Of a stretch of 27,495 nt of DNA, positions 1 through 11,153 are shown one piece after another. The first letter of the stretch is position 1; every line of letters starts with the position of its first letter. Made by a program: the position numbers and the translations under genes. The notes below the pieces were generated by a model, which saw nothing but the letters and a program-made list of their open reading frames with translations, had not been told where the DNA came from and did not search any database. This stretch comes from Cudoniella acicularis (lineage: Eukaryota; Ascomycota; Leotiomycetes; Helotiales; Helotiaceae), in NCBI GenBank assembly GCA_013054445.1, contig JAAMPI010000720.1, positions 1-27,495 of the forward strand, in the 5' to 3' direction.

Positions 1-640
1 CTAAAGAAATTGCTATATATGCCGAAAAATAAGAAGGATTTATATTGTCACAGACCTAGCTCGACGCCAGGCTAGATTGACTTGATAATAGCCTGTCCTT
101 TTGATCGCTAGTCGATTTAATGACTTGACGACTGACCGAATGACTCACTATCCAGGGGAATCGCTTACGAACTGCTTCGCTTACTAGCGCTATTGTATAG
201 TTAAATAGAGCTTCTTTCTTCAAGAGAACCTCTTCTTCTCTCCTTAGCTTAGTTTTTTCGATAATATAGCACCTTGCAAACACGTCCCTACGTGACGTCA
301 GGGCCCTAGTACCTTTATAGAGCCGTAACAATTATTAATAAAAATTTTAAAGTTTAAAATACTATTTAACCAAAGACTTAATAATAATAAGTATTTTTTT
401 ATTATAAATCTAATAATTTAATATAATATATAAAATAGCTATTATATACTATTTTATTTATAATCTTAGACTAAGATATTATAGATCGTAGAATAAAAGA
501 GCTCTTATATCTTCTATAAAGAAGTAGAGAGACTTATAGAGAGACTTATCGAACAAGCTCTATCTTAAATGCTATATGCTTTAGAAGTCGGGAACTTGAT
601 ATAATCAGCGCCTTTAAAGATAACGTAAATCTATTTTCAT
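1..640. repeat. AT-rich, probably RIP-degraded repeat relic
   Basis: From about 330 to 600 the sequence is extremely rich in A, T and TpA steps (for example 340-480), unlike the rest of the window. In ascomycetes this composition is typical of transposon copies mutated by repeat-induced point mutation; that link is inference because no second copy is in view. An open frame on the minus strand at 56-331 lacks an ATG start. Its charged, Arg/Lys/Glu-rich translation resembles no family I recognise, and it may be a remnant of an element-encoded protein. No terminal repeats or target-site duplication could be identified, so the element type is unknown. Confidence 0.45.
526..549. repeat. 12-bp perfect tandem duplication
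   Basis: The 12-mer agagagacttat occurs twice back to back (526-537 and 538-549) inside the AT-rich relic. It is a simple local duplication with no evident function. Confidence 0.7.
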
Positions 641-685
641 AAAGTCCGGTTCGGGATCCTAGGGCGTCAAAACTTGACAAAAATG

Positions 686-723
686 ACTAATGAGGCCCTA
701 AGCCAATACCTAGCCTCATTAGT
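686..723. repeat. 11-bp perfect inverted repeat (hairpin)
   Basis: Arm actaatgaggc at 686-696 is exactly complementary to gcctcattagt at 713-723, with a 16-nt spacer. It sits at the edge of the AT-rich relic. No U-tract or neighbouring gene end makes it a terminator. It may be the end of a small inverted-repeat element, but no matching outer copy was found. Confidence 0.5.
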
Positions 724-1271
724 TAAATAGGTACTACTCAGGTTGCTTAGACAGCTCAGGTGAGCTGGAGGGTGAGCCGAGGGTGATTAGCGCCTTAGTA
801 GAAGCGGTCAGGCTTATTAACCGATCTTGGAACAAAGATAGTGAGATTAGAGTTGAACTACCTAAACAATAAACATATAATCTCATATTAATAGACACAG
901 TAAAATGCACTGAATGTAAGAAGATCAGCCCCAATCAATAACTTCGTAAAAAAGAAGTTTTGAAAGTCGTCTCACGACAGGAATAATTACCACTCGGCTA
1001 CTTCCGAAATATTCAATTGAAATCTATGTGGTATCTGTCTATCATTTATGTCTATACATATCCTCATATCATGGGTGACCATGATGTTCATCACATGGCC
1101 ATTTCATTTTACCCTCCACTGAATCTATTCCCAAACGCCGAAAATGCTCGACGTGATGACACTACATCGTATCGCATCACTTCATACCCAACTCTAGCCT
1201 CGAACTCAAGCTAAGTGCGACTCAATTGCACACCATCATTTGTTCACATCAAGAGAAGATAATCCCTTCAC
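724..1271. other. Intergenic, no gene seen
   Basis: Non-coding sequence downstream of the sugar transporter gene, expected to hold its 3' UTR. Small open frames on both strands (734-934 minus, 1017-1214 plus) show no family resemblance or plausible initiation context. Confidence 0.6.
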
Positions 1272-3025
1272 TTAGTCATTCTTCAAACCAGCATCCTGCT
1301 CCTCCCCAACCTGAAGGGTTCCCTCACTATCACTACGTCTCGGATTTTCGGAGCCGCTCCCGGCAACAGAATCACCATCACCCCTCCTTCCCTGAATACC
1401 CTTTTCACCAACCTTAAACTCCTCATCCTGGTCCGCGAAACCATATTCCCTCGCCATAGCTTCAACCTCCCTATCAGTGAGATAAGGCAAATCGAAACTG
1501 GCTTTGACGTAGCTAATGTTCTCGAGATATCCCTTGGCGAAAATTAGATCGATTTCCTCCAACGAGCGACGCTTGGTCTCAGGATAGAAGAAGTAGATGA
1601 TGGGGATGAAGAAGGCGTTGACAACGGCGAAGAAGAGGTATGTGCCCCAAGAGATGCTGGAGAGCATGACGGGGGTGACCATGACGATGAGGAAGTTGAA
1701 GAGCCAGTTGGAACAGGTTGAGACGGCGTTGGCGCGGGCACGGGTCTGGAGAGGGTTGATTTCAGCGGGGTATAGCCATGGTAGCGGAAGCCAAGTTGCC
1801 CCGAAAAATGCAATGTAGGTGAAGAGACCGACACCTGCTCCTTTCGCGTTTGGATTTTTGCCGCCGTTGGGAATGAGGCAGGCGAAGACGAGAACCATGC
1901 TGAGGCATTGGCCGATAGTGCCCCAAAGAAAGAGTTTACGACGTCCGGCGCGCTCGATTATGAACCAGGAAACGGTGGCGAAAATGGCGTAGACGATCAT
2001 GTTTACTCCACCTAATAAGAGAGCAAGGTTGGGAGTTGTGCCAATAGAGGTCCGGAACAGGATTGGGAAGTAGTAAATGACTGCGTTGCAACCACCGAGT
2101 TGTTGAAAGAATTGCGAAGATGAACCAAGGAGCATGCGACGGAAATGTTGAGTCTTGCCACCTGTAAAAAGAGCGGAATATGGAGTATGGCCTCCTTGAT
2201 GGCCGCTGGCTTTGATGCCGTCGAGAATGAGGTTGTGTTGGAGCTGAACCTCCGGGTCTGTAGTCTCAAGCCCGTGCAAAGCAGCAGTGACATTCAATCC
2301 CTCTTCATGGCGGTCTTTGGTAAGAAGCCATCTTGGAGATTCTGGCAAAAACGAAGTCCCAAGGATAAGGATGAGACCGAAAACAATTTGGAAGGCAATC
2401 GGGAAACGCCATGTAAGGTTGTCGGGACCATACGAAGCACCATAATCGATCCAGTATGCAATCATCGTTCCAAAAGCAATGATGCCTCCTTCAATACAAA
2501 TGAGAAGTCCACGATTTGTTGCCCGACTGCACTCGGCCTGGTATGTTGGAATGGTCGAAGTGTTGATGCCATTTCCAATACCGGTTACAGTTCGTCCGAT
2601 GATGAATTGTGCGGTGGCGCGGTGTCCTTTGACGGCTGTGACTTGAATGATGACACCGATAATCATAATGAACCCGCCGAGCATCATCTGAATAATGTTA
2701 GAGTATTGACAAAAAGAGAAGAGGGTAAACCTACCGCCTTTCTTCTGCCAGTTCTATCACCGAAAGACAGAATGAAAATAGCCCCAATCAAACAACCGAT
2801 CTCGTAAATAGCTGTGACAAATCCTTGATATACCGAATTATTTTTGGTGTCTGGGAAATATGCGTTGAAAGGGTCCGCGGAGATAATCCCACTCATTACT
2901 CCTTGGTCGTAGCCAAAAAGCAAGAAACCAGTAGTGGCAATTGTAGAGATGAGAAGACCCAGGGGACGTCCATTCATGCCGGCAAAGGTCTTGACAGTAG
3001 ATAAACTACCCGACCTTTTGCCCAT
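1272..3025 (-). CDS. MFS sugar transporter, STL1-like, two exons
   Basis: Predicted plasma-membrane sugar or polyol porter of the major facilitator superfamily. Exon 1 is 3025-2735 and exon 2 is 2687-1272. The 47-nt intron 2688-2734 begins GTAGGT, has a CTAAC branch site and ends CAG; splicing gives 568 residues, normal for the family. Visible hallmarks are GYDQGVMSG in the first membrane helix, the loop 2-3 signature GDRTGRRKA spanning the splice site, PESPRWLLTK after helix 6, QQLGGCNAVIYYFP in helix 7 and PETKRRSLEEID after helix 12. The cytosolic C-terminal tail is about 70 residues, acidic and Ser/Gly-rich. The closest group by eye is STL1/hexose-transporter-like; substrate cannot be assigned from sequence. 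The upstream 2 kb is non-coding, so it has its own promoter. Confidence 0.93.
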
Positions 3026-5123
3026 CTCGGGGCTCTTTTTAAAAAAACATGATTGAAGAAAATGGTTCTGGCGCAGCTAGCTGAGGAATTTGCACAAACT
3101 TAACAGCGTAGCAGATTCAAGGGAGGCATTCAGAGTTGGGAGGGTATTAAAAAGAATTTCATGAATGAGAAGAGGAATCAAATATTGAACTTCTGAAGGG
3201 AGGGAATATGTATATACTAGTAGCTTATAACCGCCCAGCCTCTTGCCTCCACCATGTGAAATTGTTATCCACAGCTTCGCCGTCAGAAAGACGAATTAGT
3301 AACTGTGTCCGTAGTATACCGACCCTCGACATATTCAACGTCGAGGAAACGAAGTCATGTTAGCCCCAAGACTTGCATTGGACCCTGATATTGCGGGAAG
3401 ATCTACAACGTTATCAACGAAACGAGACAACCCGTCCACAGAGCGGTGACCAAGATACAATATCAGAGATCAGCCTGATTGGATGTTGTTGCTTACACCA
3501 AAAGGATATTATTTTGACGAGGTGATGGCGGTTTTGGCGTTTGGAAAAAGTGGAAACCCGACGTCATTTTTGACTGCGGGGACTCCAATTAGAGAGGGCG
3601 AGAAATCCCGAGAGGGAGAGAGGAGGATGTGAGAAGCCAAGCGGCGGGAGGGGTGCTTGTTTGAGCCACAAGTAAGGAACCTGGTGAAGACTTTTTAAGC
3701 CGTCAAAGCCAGTTTAATATGACACCTCTCAACCAAAACGACTTCTGAAAAATCGATTCATGTTCTACCAGAAGAGAATTCCAAGGCAAATAATCAAACG
3801 ATAACCAGCGGTTGATACTCGGGACTCCCCCATCTTCCATCTTCATAAATGGGGAGCATTAGGGGTCTCTGCGGGTCAATCTCCAATCGTTCTCCATGCA
3901 GCTCGACGTCAGAACATCTCCTGCCAAGAACCCCCGAAGCAGCCCCGAGACGGATGGAGAAATCGTGCGAGCCTTCTGCTGTGCACAATATCATAGGCTT
4001 TCACTTGTGGATATCGCATGTCCTTTAGACTTAAAGGAGAAGGCTAGTGAGAAGCCTTCCGACAGTTGTGGGTGCTATCAGCCTTGGTAGGGGTTTGACC
4101 CAGTGTTCTCTGCGCTTCGCTCTCCTCGGACAGAGGGCACGATAACTGAGTGTGAGAACCGGAAGATCACTTATGAGGTGGAGATGGAGATGGAGATGGA
4201 GATGGAGATGGAGGTGGACCTTGGCGGAATGAAAAGTGGTGATGATAGAGAGTGGAGTTGAGGTTGGAGTTGGAGATGACAAGCGCGCGAACATTTTCCT
4301 GAAGTCGCTGAAGCGTGGCTCAAGCGAGGTCTAGTGACCATGTGAGATTCAAAACCCAAAAACATCCCTTGTTCCTGAAGCTTTATATAAGAGTCCTCTT
4401 ATCTAAATAGTTTGTTTAGACTTTACAAAGTCTTTCATCGGAACAAGTGAGGGGAACTCCGTTGGAGGAATCTAATGGTCACGTGATGCAAAATCTATTC
4501 CGATCATCTTTCTCCTTCCCCCTTTACCGTATCAAGTATTTGAAGTCCGCTCTTTTCGTCTCATCTGGGTCTCTTTGAGCCTGTCTTCCGTAGCCATGAT
4601 ATAGAAAGCATTTTATTTTCGCAACATTCAACTGCGCCTTGCAACCCCTCACGTTTACCCAACTAGGTAGTATACGAACAACCACGCAACCTCCACGTGC
4701 TCAAGCTCACAACAACGCACGACAATTGGACACAGCGAATTTAAGGTGCCGATGGAACGTGTGCTGCGAAATGCAACAAAATGATATTCTTCTTAGTATT
4801 GGCTTAGTGCCGGAGTATTTACACCAATTGTGTCGTAAGTCTTGCTTTTTTTTTTCATTGAAGTGGCTTGGCACCTGAGAGGCTTCGGGGAGAACTTGTA
4901 AATTTGGGACTCATGGACAAATACGACTTAGGGTTTCGCCCTTGCAAATCTCCGTTTTTAATGAGCCCGTGTGTTTGGGGTTGAGATTCCGTCCCGATGA
5001 ATCTCTCGGATTGTGCCCTCTTTGGGTACTTTTAAAAGCGTTTTGGTATATCCGCCCAAACGCCTGCAATGCCGAACTCATAATTTCCTCCTGCCCTATT
5101 TGCGGCGTCAAACTGTCATAAAA
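3026..5123. other. Intergenic region, no gene supported
   Basis: About 2.1 kb between the start of the sugar transporter and the 3' end of the WD40 gene. It should contain the transporter promoter and 5' UTR and the WD40 3' UTR. Open frames at 3794-3994, 4031-4365, 4639-4878 and 4911-5111 are short and compositionally odd, and several derive from the microsatellite. None resembles a known protein. Confidence 0.6.
4175..4216. repeat. Hexanucleotide microsatellite (gagatg)n
   Basis: Seven consecutive 6-bp units: five exact gagatg copies (4181-4210) flanked on each side by a gaggtg variant. A second, less regular purine-rich tract follows at about 4250-4276. The (Ser-Ile) or (Leu-His) repeats predicted on the minus strand arise from this repeat and are not evidence of a gene. 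Confidence 0.85.
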
Positions 5124-6929
5124 CTACCTTTTGACCTTTTTCTTTTCCGGCCCATCTTCTTCCTCATCACTTAGGTCCGCGTATTGTGTCACGGGCTGCG
5201 TTTCTTTCCATGCATTCGTAAATAATGGATCTTTCTTCGCAAGCTCTGCATATTTCAGCAAGGCCTCTCTTGGATCCTCGTCTCGCATGCTGCTCAATGG
5301 AATATTTTGATTGATATGCTGTTCATCCGGTTGGCTTTTCATGAATGGGGTTACAAGAGGAACTTGCGGCCTGCGAGGATCTCGCGAACGACCAGAGGCG
5401 GTAAGCCCGACCGTGGGATGACGAGCCGCGAAGGAGTTCGGGTTCACGTTGGTTGGCAGACCTCCAGGGGTGATAATACCATCGCCTGAGATGCCGATTG
5501 ATTGATCAGTGGTGAAATTTATGTCGTCGTCTACATGGCGTTTCTTGGGAGCTCGAGACATGACGTCCACAGCACCACGAGAAGAGATATTTGGATTGTA
5601 GAGAACATGGACTTCGGAGTTAGCGGAGCCAGTGATGATTTGGTTGAGTTTGGGGTGCCATTGTACGGTTATGAGAGGGGACCCTGGGGTGACGGGTGTT
5701 ACAAGTTCAGGCTTGAGATTGCCTGGGTTAAGGACATGTAGATGCCCAGAGGCGGACCCGGTGAGAATGCAGGACGAGTTGGGAGAATATTTGATGTTGG
5801 TTGTAGAGTAGTGGTCGGATGTTGACGGGTGAACCACGGTCACAACTGGAATCTTGAACTTCCGGGTATCCCAGAGCTTGATCAGATCATCGCCACCCCG
5901 AGTAACAACCATTCGCCCATCTGCGCTTATATCAATGCCTCCAGTCCAGGTATTTGGCTTGTGCGCTTCTCTGATCTCCGCGGCAGGTCGTGAATATGGT
6001 CCATCCCCGCTCCACATAACGAGGCTTCCATCCAAAGCGGCAGCAACCAGAACATTATTACCGCCTTGTAATGGGCTTCCCCAAGCGACAGCAGTCATTC
6101 TGGTCCTGCCCGCCGAGCCCGCCGCTCTAGACTTGTGAACAATCACCTCTTTTTGACTTCTCTTGAAATTGACATCCCATATTCGAAGCGTGCTGTCTGT
6201 ACCAGCCGTGACGCATATATCTCGATTTACCGGATTCCAAGTTCCAGTTGTAACCTCTGAAATGTGACCCTTCGTGTTGTTCATGTCCCTCAAGTACATG
6301 TCGCCCTTCTGGAATTCTGCTAGCACCTCGCCATCTCTATTCATAACCTTTGCTTGAGGATGTGCAGATACACACAGGAACGAACCTCCTGACAGTGGGT
6401 TGAATTCGACATGATTTATGGGATGGGTTTCGGAGTTGGCGGAAGTCTTCGAGGCGCTGGGATCTACACTCTTGAAGGCTCGCAAGGTCGTAGGGGTCAT
6501 CGACGCAAAGTCGTGTAGTTTTAAGGTGCAATCGATTGATCCAGTGATCAACCTTGATCCTGACGGGTCGAGGGTAGCCGTGGTGACTGCGCGCTCGTGT
6601 GTCTTCAAGACCAGCTCATGAGACACTGGAAACTCGTCGTCTTCGGACTCGTCAGAATCATCGTCGTTGTCGTCATCCGATCCATAGTCTTTTGATGCTG
6701 GCTCTTGCCTGAGCCTGTCTCGAGTTGCTCCACCATCCTCTTTGCTCCTGATGGCTGGTGCTGGCGCTGGAGCTGGAGCCTTCTCGACCACTCTCTTCGT
6801 TCGACCGATTTGCGCCGCGACGTCTGCCTCCTTTTTCTTTTTGCCAAATGCCTGCGGGAGAAACTCTCTCATAGGATCATCCTCCGCCAGTTCGGGTCCC
6901 TCCACCTCGTAGTCCTCGTCGTCGCTCAT
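5124..6929 (-). CDS. wdr70: WD40-repeat protein, WDR70 family
   Basis: Nuclear WD40 protein of the WDR70 (gastrulation-defective) family. In human and fission yeast WDR70 works with the CRL4/DDB1 ubiquitin ligase in H2B ubiquitination and double-strand-break resection; that role is transferred from the family. A single uninterrupted exon gives 601 residues. The acidic and KKKK-bearing N-terminus (1-100) precedes the propeller, which begins near residue 103 with SHELVLKTHERAV. Recognisable family motifs are LDPSGSRLITGSIDCTLKLHDF, NTKGHISEV, ASC-type TDSTLRIWDV, GGDDLIKLWDTRKF, QWHPKLNQIITG and the C-terminal block DEDPREALLKYAELAKKDP. It ends in a basic KKKVKR tail, a likely nuclear signal. 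I chose the ATG at 6929 (MSDDED) over the in-frame ATG at 6980 because the extra 17 residues look unlike the family start. Divergent from the NIPA gene. Confidence 0.93.
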   Translation of the reverse strand: MSDDEDYEVEGPELAEDDPMREFLPQAFGKKKKEADVAAQIGRTKRVVEKAPAPAPAPAIRSKEDGGATRDRLRQEPASKDYGSDDDNDDDSDESEDDEFPVSHELVLKTHERAVTTATLDPSGSRLITGSIDCTLKLHDFASMTPTTLRAFKSVDPSASKTSANSETHPINHVEFNPLSGGSFLCVSAHPQAKVMNRDGEVLAEFQKGDMYLRDMNNTKGHISEVTTGTWNPVNRDICVTAGTDSTLRIWDVNFKRSQKEVIVHKSRAAGSAGRTRMTAVAWGSPLQGGNNVLVAAALDGSLVMWSGDGPYSRPAAEIREAHKPNTWTGGIDISADGRMVVTRGGDDLIKLWDTRKFKIPVVTVVHPSTSDHYSTTNIKYSPNSSCILTGSASGHLHVLNPGNLKPELVTPVTPGSPLITVQWHPKLNQIITGSANSEVHVLYNPNISSRGAVDVMSRAPKKRHVDDDINFTTDQSIGISGDGIITPGGLPTNVNPNSFAARHPTVGLTASGRSRDPRRPQVPLVTPFMKSQPDEQHINQNIPLSSMRDEDPREALLKYAELAKKDPLFTNAWKETQPVTQYADLSDEEEDGPEKKKVKR

Positions 6930-7221
6930 GGTGTCGCGTTTTCGGACCGGAGATGAGAACAAAATTTCGTGGTGGAGCAACTTCGGGAGTGCACGCGAAC
7001 TTCGGAAACTTTGAAATGACGATGTTCCGCATACAGCACCAGTTTTGTATCACAACGTCAACACTCTTCATTAGTGTACCACAAGCATAAATTGCAGGAT
7101 TCGCTCACAAATATATCCCCATGTTTATGCAGGAATCGAGTCCATCGCAACTCTGCTGGAGTTGTTGATCGAGGGGTTATGAGGGGTGGAATCGTCAACC
7201 TTACCACCAAACTTCGCTGCT
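6930..7221. promoter_or_regulatory. Shared promoter region between divergent genes
   Basis: The WDR70-like and NIPA-like genes start back to back with about 290 bp between their ATGs, so this segment must carry both promoters and 5' UTRs. I see no clear TATA box or repeated operator-like motif. Confidence 0.6.
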
Positions 7222-9394
7222 ATGTATCTCTCAACCCCGATCCCAGAATCTTCAGCGATTTCCTTCGGCGCGCCTATATTGTCTCGAGCAGGGCCTCTAT
7301 CGGGTCTCGATAGCATTATAAGTCTTGAAAATGGCGATTCACAACTTCAGCGATGGTCGTCATTAATTGGCATCATTACTGCGATCGTCGGCAATATCCT
7401 TATATCCTTCGCTTTAAACATCCAACGATATGCGCACATAAAACTCCACGAAGAGCGGGCCCTTCGAAAAGAAAAGGCAAAGAGCAGTGCGAAAAAGGCG
7501 CAAAATGGGTATGGAACAATTGGGGCAAATGGGTATCATGCTGCTGAGGGGCATGGAGACCACGATCAGGAGGGAGAGGAGGACGATCCTTTGCGAAGAT
7601 CATTTCATTCAACGGACTCACAATCATCGACCTGCTCAAAACACGAATCGAACCAGGTGAAGACTTATCTCAAGTCACCATATTGGTGGTGGGGAATTGT
7701 TTTGATGACGATTGGAGAAGCAGGGAACTTTTTGGCATATGGTTTCGCGCCCGCATCAATCGTGTCGCCACTCGGTGTTGTGGCCCTCATATCGAACTGT
7801 GTGATTGCACCCATTATGTTAAAGGAGCGTTTCCGACTACGAGATTTTTGGGGAGTGGTGGTTGCTGTTGGCGGAGCTGTGACGGTGGTGCTGAGCGCGA
7901 AGCAGCAAGAGAAGAAACTGGGGCCTCACGAGATTTGGGGTGCTATCACCACTCTGGAATTTGAGATCTACATGGCAATAACGGTGGCCTTGATTATAGT
8001 CCTGATGTACGCAAGCCCAAGATATGGCAACAAAACCATACTAGTGGATCTGGGACTTGTTGGCTTGTTTGGTGAGTGTTGCAAAATTCCCTACCCAAGA
8101 CAAACTGCACCACTGACGATTCTCAGGTGGATATACTGCTCTTTCCACTAAAGGCGTGGCATCGATGTTATCTTCTACATTATGGCGCGCTTTGACAACT
8201 CCAGTCACCTATGCATTAGTCGCGGTATTGGTTGGAACCGCGATCATGCAAGTCAAATATGTGAACAAGGCATTGCAGCGATTTGATTCTACACAGGTCA
8301 TTCCTGTGCAATTCGTCATGTTTACGCTGTCAGTCATTATCGGAAGTGCAGTTCTGTACAGGGATTTCGAGAAAACCACCGCGGATAGTGTTGGCAAATT
8401 TGTTGGGGGCTGCCTCTTGACCTTCTTTGGCGTGTTCCTCATTACCAGCGGAAGACCTCCACATGACGATACCGATGAAGATGATTTGGACGAGGAAGGG
8501 GAAGAGAGGATCGGACTGGCAGTTCAGGAAACCTCTGGAGAAGAAGATGTCAACCAAAGGCGAGACAATAACTTTGGCTCACTCCGAAGATCTCAAGTTG
8601 TCAGTCGAAACGGGGACGCGATATACGACGATACTTCTGATTCCAGGAGATCTTCACGGGTTAGCTTTGCTGAAACTTCTTCGCGACCTCGAACTCCGAA
8701 AGCTCTGGCATCCTATCCACAATCGGCACGCATACCATCATCCGTCCCTTCCTCGGAATCGAATGGGGCTGAATCAGCTCCTTTGCTTAGCAACCCTTGG
8801 CGAAGTTCAGCTGAAGATCTTCTGTTTGTACGACATCCAGGGATGACAAGCACAACACCTTCTCCTGTGCTACCCTCCGAAGCACAATCCTCTTCATCCG
8901 ATTTGTTAAAGCCTTCTGCGCCAGACAGAGCGACGTCTCAAGGCAATGTACATACACATCCAAACCACCAACAAAGTCCTGCACCACCACCCACAGACAG
9001 ACCTGTCACTCCAGTATCCAGGCATTCAATATCACGGATGATGCCTGGACCTTTTATTTCCCCTCTTTCCGGAGGTCTGAGTGTCGTCGTTGCTGACACA
9101 TTGCGGAGGGGTATCGAATCACCACGAGCCAAGAGCATGAGGCGACCAAAACTAAGTTTTCGCAGGTCAAAGTCGGGCTCCCAAGGATTTTCAACGACCG
9201 ACGGGAGCCATGAAGAATTAGGAACATCACCATTAAAGAATACATATTCGAATGAACAGGAACAATTTAGCAAATCCCTTGGGAACGATGGAGGGCGTTG
9301 GTCGGGAATTACGAGAGCGAGAAGTCTCAGTAACACATTGGGGGATTTATTCAAGGGCAAACGACAAAAAAACCGACAGTCGAGACGAGGATGA
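7222..9394 (+). CDS. NIPA-type magnesium transporter, two exons
   Basis: Membrane protein of the NIPA (DUF803) family, part of the drug/metabolite transporter superfamily; animal members transport Mg2+. Exon 1 is 7222-8071, exon 2 is 8127-9394. The 55-nt intron starts GTGAGT, has CTGAC and ends CTCAG; splicing restores GLFGGYTALSTKGVAS, typical of the family. Product 705 residues. Membrane helix 1 lies near 46-66 (SSLIGIITAIVGNILISFAL), then an acidic loop of ~70 residues, then GEAGNFLAYGFAPASIVSPLG, NCVIAPIMLKERF, a run of further helices and FFGVFLITSGRPP. The last ~300 residues are a hydrophilic Ser/Pro/Arg-rich cytosolic tail with several Arg-Arg-Ser motifs that could be kinase sites. The frame is open upstream to a GTG at 7186, but 7222 is the first ATG. 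Confidence 0.9.
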
Positions 9395-10433
9395 GGAGGC
9401 TGGTCCTAGCGGATCATGATGTACATTCTGGTATACTGAGTTGTTTTTTTTGGCTCGGAATTAATTGGGCGTATAAGATAGGGTAGAATTGGTTGTACAA
9501 ATTTCAATGGTTACACATGCAGGTAATTAAAGGGTTCCTGCTGGTTGACTCGACTGTGCTTGTGAGATGGTGTGACGAGGAAACTCGATGTGAGTGTTTT
9601 CCCGTATGGCTCCCGATGCTAATTTTGGGCTCGAATGTACCTAGGGAAACAATTCTAACTTTACAACAGAAATTTCTGAAACCATGAGGTTATCATTCTA
9701 AAATATTTAGAAGGAACCACTTAGTCGTTCCTTCCCTTTCGGAGGCATCCGAGACCCCTCACCTAACCAACAACTCGTTGCTTTGAACAAACTTAAACAA
9801 TGACAAGGTGCTTTTAAGCCATACTTTCAAAATCGGGATCATGATGTTGCTAAAAACTAATATCGCCATCTTCATTACTCCATATTCAACACCGCACACG
9901 ACCTCTGATTCAGCATCTCAAGACTACACAAAGCAACAACGCAATGACGGGAAAGCGATCATTTTATACAGGTATCGTATCTTGCTAAGCAGAATCTCCC
10001 GCCTAGTTTCTTTTCCCAAAGCTATATCCATCTCTCCGTCGGCCACCACAGACTCTCCCTACAGATACCAGGTAAGTGGGAAGGCGCCAGCCCTTACCAA
10101 CCAACAGCCCTCTGGGAAGCATATCAACGCAATATCTAGAAGCCCATCGCACCGGCCAGCACAGTTCTCTTATCCACCACCGCGAACACAACGTACACAT
10201 CGTGTTGGTAGGTAGGTAGGTGCGTGCCAGCCGCTCCGAAATTCGAAATTCGAAATCCCAATCGATTGATCGAAAAGGCAGCGCATATCTAAAATTATCC
10301 AGTCAGGCGTACCGATACCGATATCATTTTCGCCCTTCCTCCACCTCCAACACCATTCTCTACCTCTCTATTCCCATCCATCCATCCCCCTACCCTCACT
10401 ATCCTGCAACCAGCCAGTTCAACTCTCCCACTA
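9395..10433. other. Intergenic, convergent gene ends
   Basis: About 1 kb between the 3' ends of the NIPA gene and the Cys-rich gene. It contains a ggtaggtaggtagg run near 10206, a repeated gaaattc near 10240-10256 and a strongly pyrimidine-rich plus strand from about 10330, which is the purine-rich 3' UTR of the minus-strand gene. Open frames at 9493-9687 and 9808-10215 are not convincing. Confidence 0.55.
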
Positions 10434-11099
10434 CTAGCAAGAACCCCCACCACCCAACTCCCACTTCACATTCCTCCTATAACTCCCACTGCTCCCCTCC
10501 GTCGTCGTCGTCGTCCTGGAGCTTTTCCCACTAAACGCCCAGGGTTCACGGAGCCGACCCCACGTCACGCGGCAGATACGGCAGCGCTCATGTGCACACT
10601 TCCTGCAATCGCCGTAGGATTTTGTTGTTTGAGGGCCGGAATTCTTCCAGATACACTGTTTTGGAAGACAGGTTAGTTAAGTTATGGTTCTTGCTTATTT
10701 TCAAAGTCCACCATCAAATCTTAATGAATCGAAGGTAGGGGCGAGATCCCGACAGGAAAGAAAGCAAGCCAAAAAGCGTACCTGGCAACAACACCAATAC
10801 CAATCCAGCGTATCCGGCAGCTCACGCGGCAGCGGCAACGGCAACTCGCTTTCACAGATTGAAGCAGTCGACATCTGGCTGAAAGTTAGCACTTCGGAGT
10901 CGGTGCTGATTGCTCTTTGCAAGGCGCTGAATTTTGGGCGCTCGAGGTTCGTCGCTGCGTTGATGGGGTGCGTATGTGTGTGTTGTGCTTGGGGTGGTTT
11001 GTATGTTTGATTTGGGTTTTGAGTGTGGGCGTGCGTGTAGGTCTGGGTGTAGTTTGGTGGTCCTTGTGCTTGTGGTGGTTGGAGTGATGGGGGAGGCAT
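10434..11099 (-). CDS. Small Cys/His-rich putative metal-binding protein, two exons
   Basis: Unassigned small protein whose coding sequence becomes clear only after splicing. Exon 1 is 11099-10782 (106 codons); the intron 10656-10781 (126 nt) starts GTACGC, has CTAAC 15-20 nt before its AAAACAG end; exon 2 is 10655-10434. The 179-residue product has a Pro/Gln/His-rich N-terminus (1-45), a central segment and then a motif spanning the splice junction: WYWCCCQ-C, 16 residues, then CRKCAHERCRIC. The cysteines (103-105, 107, 123, 126, 131, 134) and His128 form a CxxCxHxxCxxC arrangement suggesting one or two bound zinc ions. The tail is Ser/Thr/Gly-rich and includes five Thr from an (ACG)5 run. 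No signal peptide or membrane segment. The ATG has a good context (CTCCAAAATGCC). The same general Cys pattern occurs in fungal hypothetical proteins; function unknown. Confidence 0.72.
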
Positions 11100-11153
11100 T
11101 TTGGAGGTCGGCGATGGTGTTGAGAGGGAGGTTGGAAGAGCTCGGGGGCTGGG

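Noticed and set aside
2145..2807. 220-codon plus-strand frame
   Set aside because: Antisense shadow of the sugar transporter, whose motifs on the minus strand are unambiguous.
4031..4365. Minus-strand frames with (Leu-His)n and (Ser-Ile)n repeats
   Set aside because: They are translations of the gagatg microsatellite in two frames and have no other protein-like sequence.
4911..5111. 66-codon minus-strand frame just after the WDR70-like stop
   Set aside because: Position fits the 3' UTR of that gene and the translation is not recognisable.
9808..10534. Plus-strand frames of 135 and 104 codons rich in Ser, Pro and Thr
   Set aside because: They come from pyrimidine-rich sequence that is antisense to, or downstream of, the Cys-rich gene; no family resemblance or introns supporting them.
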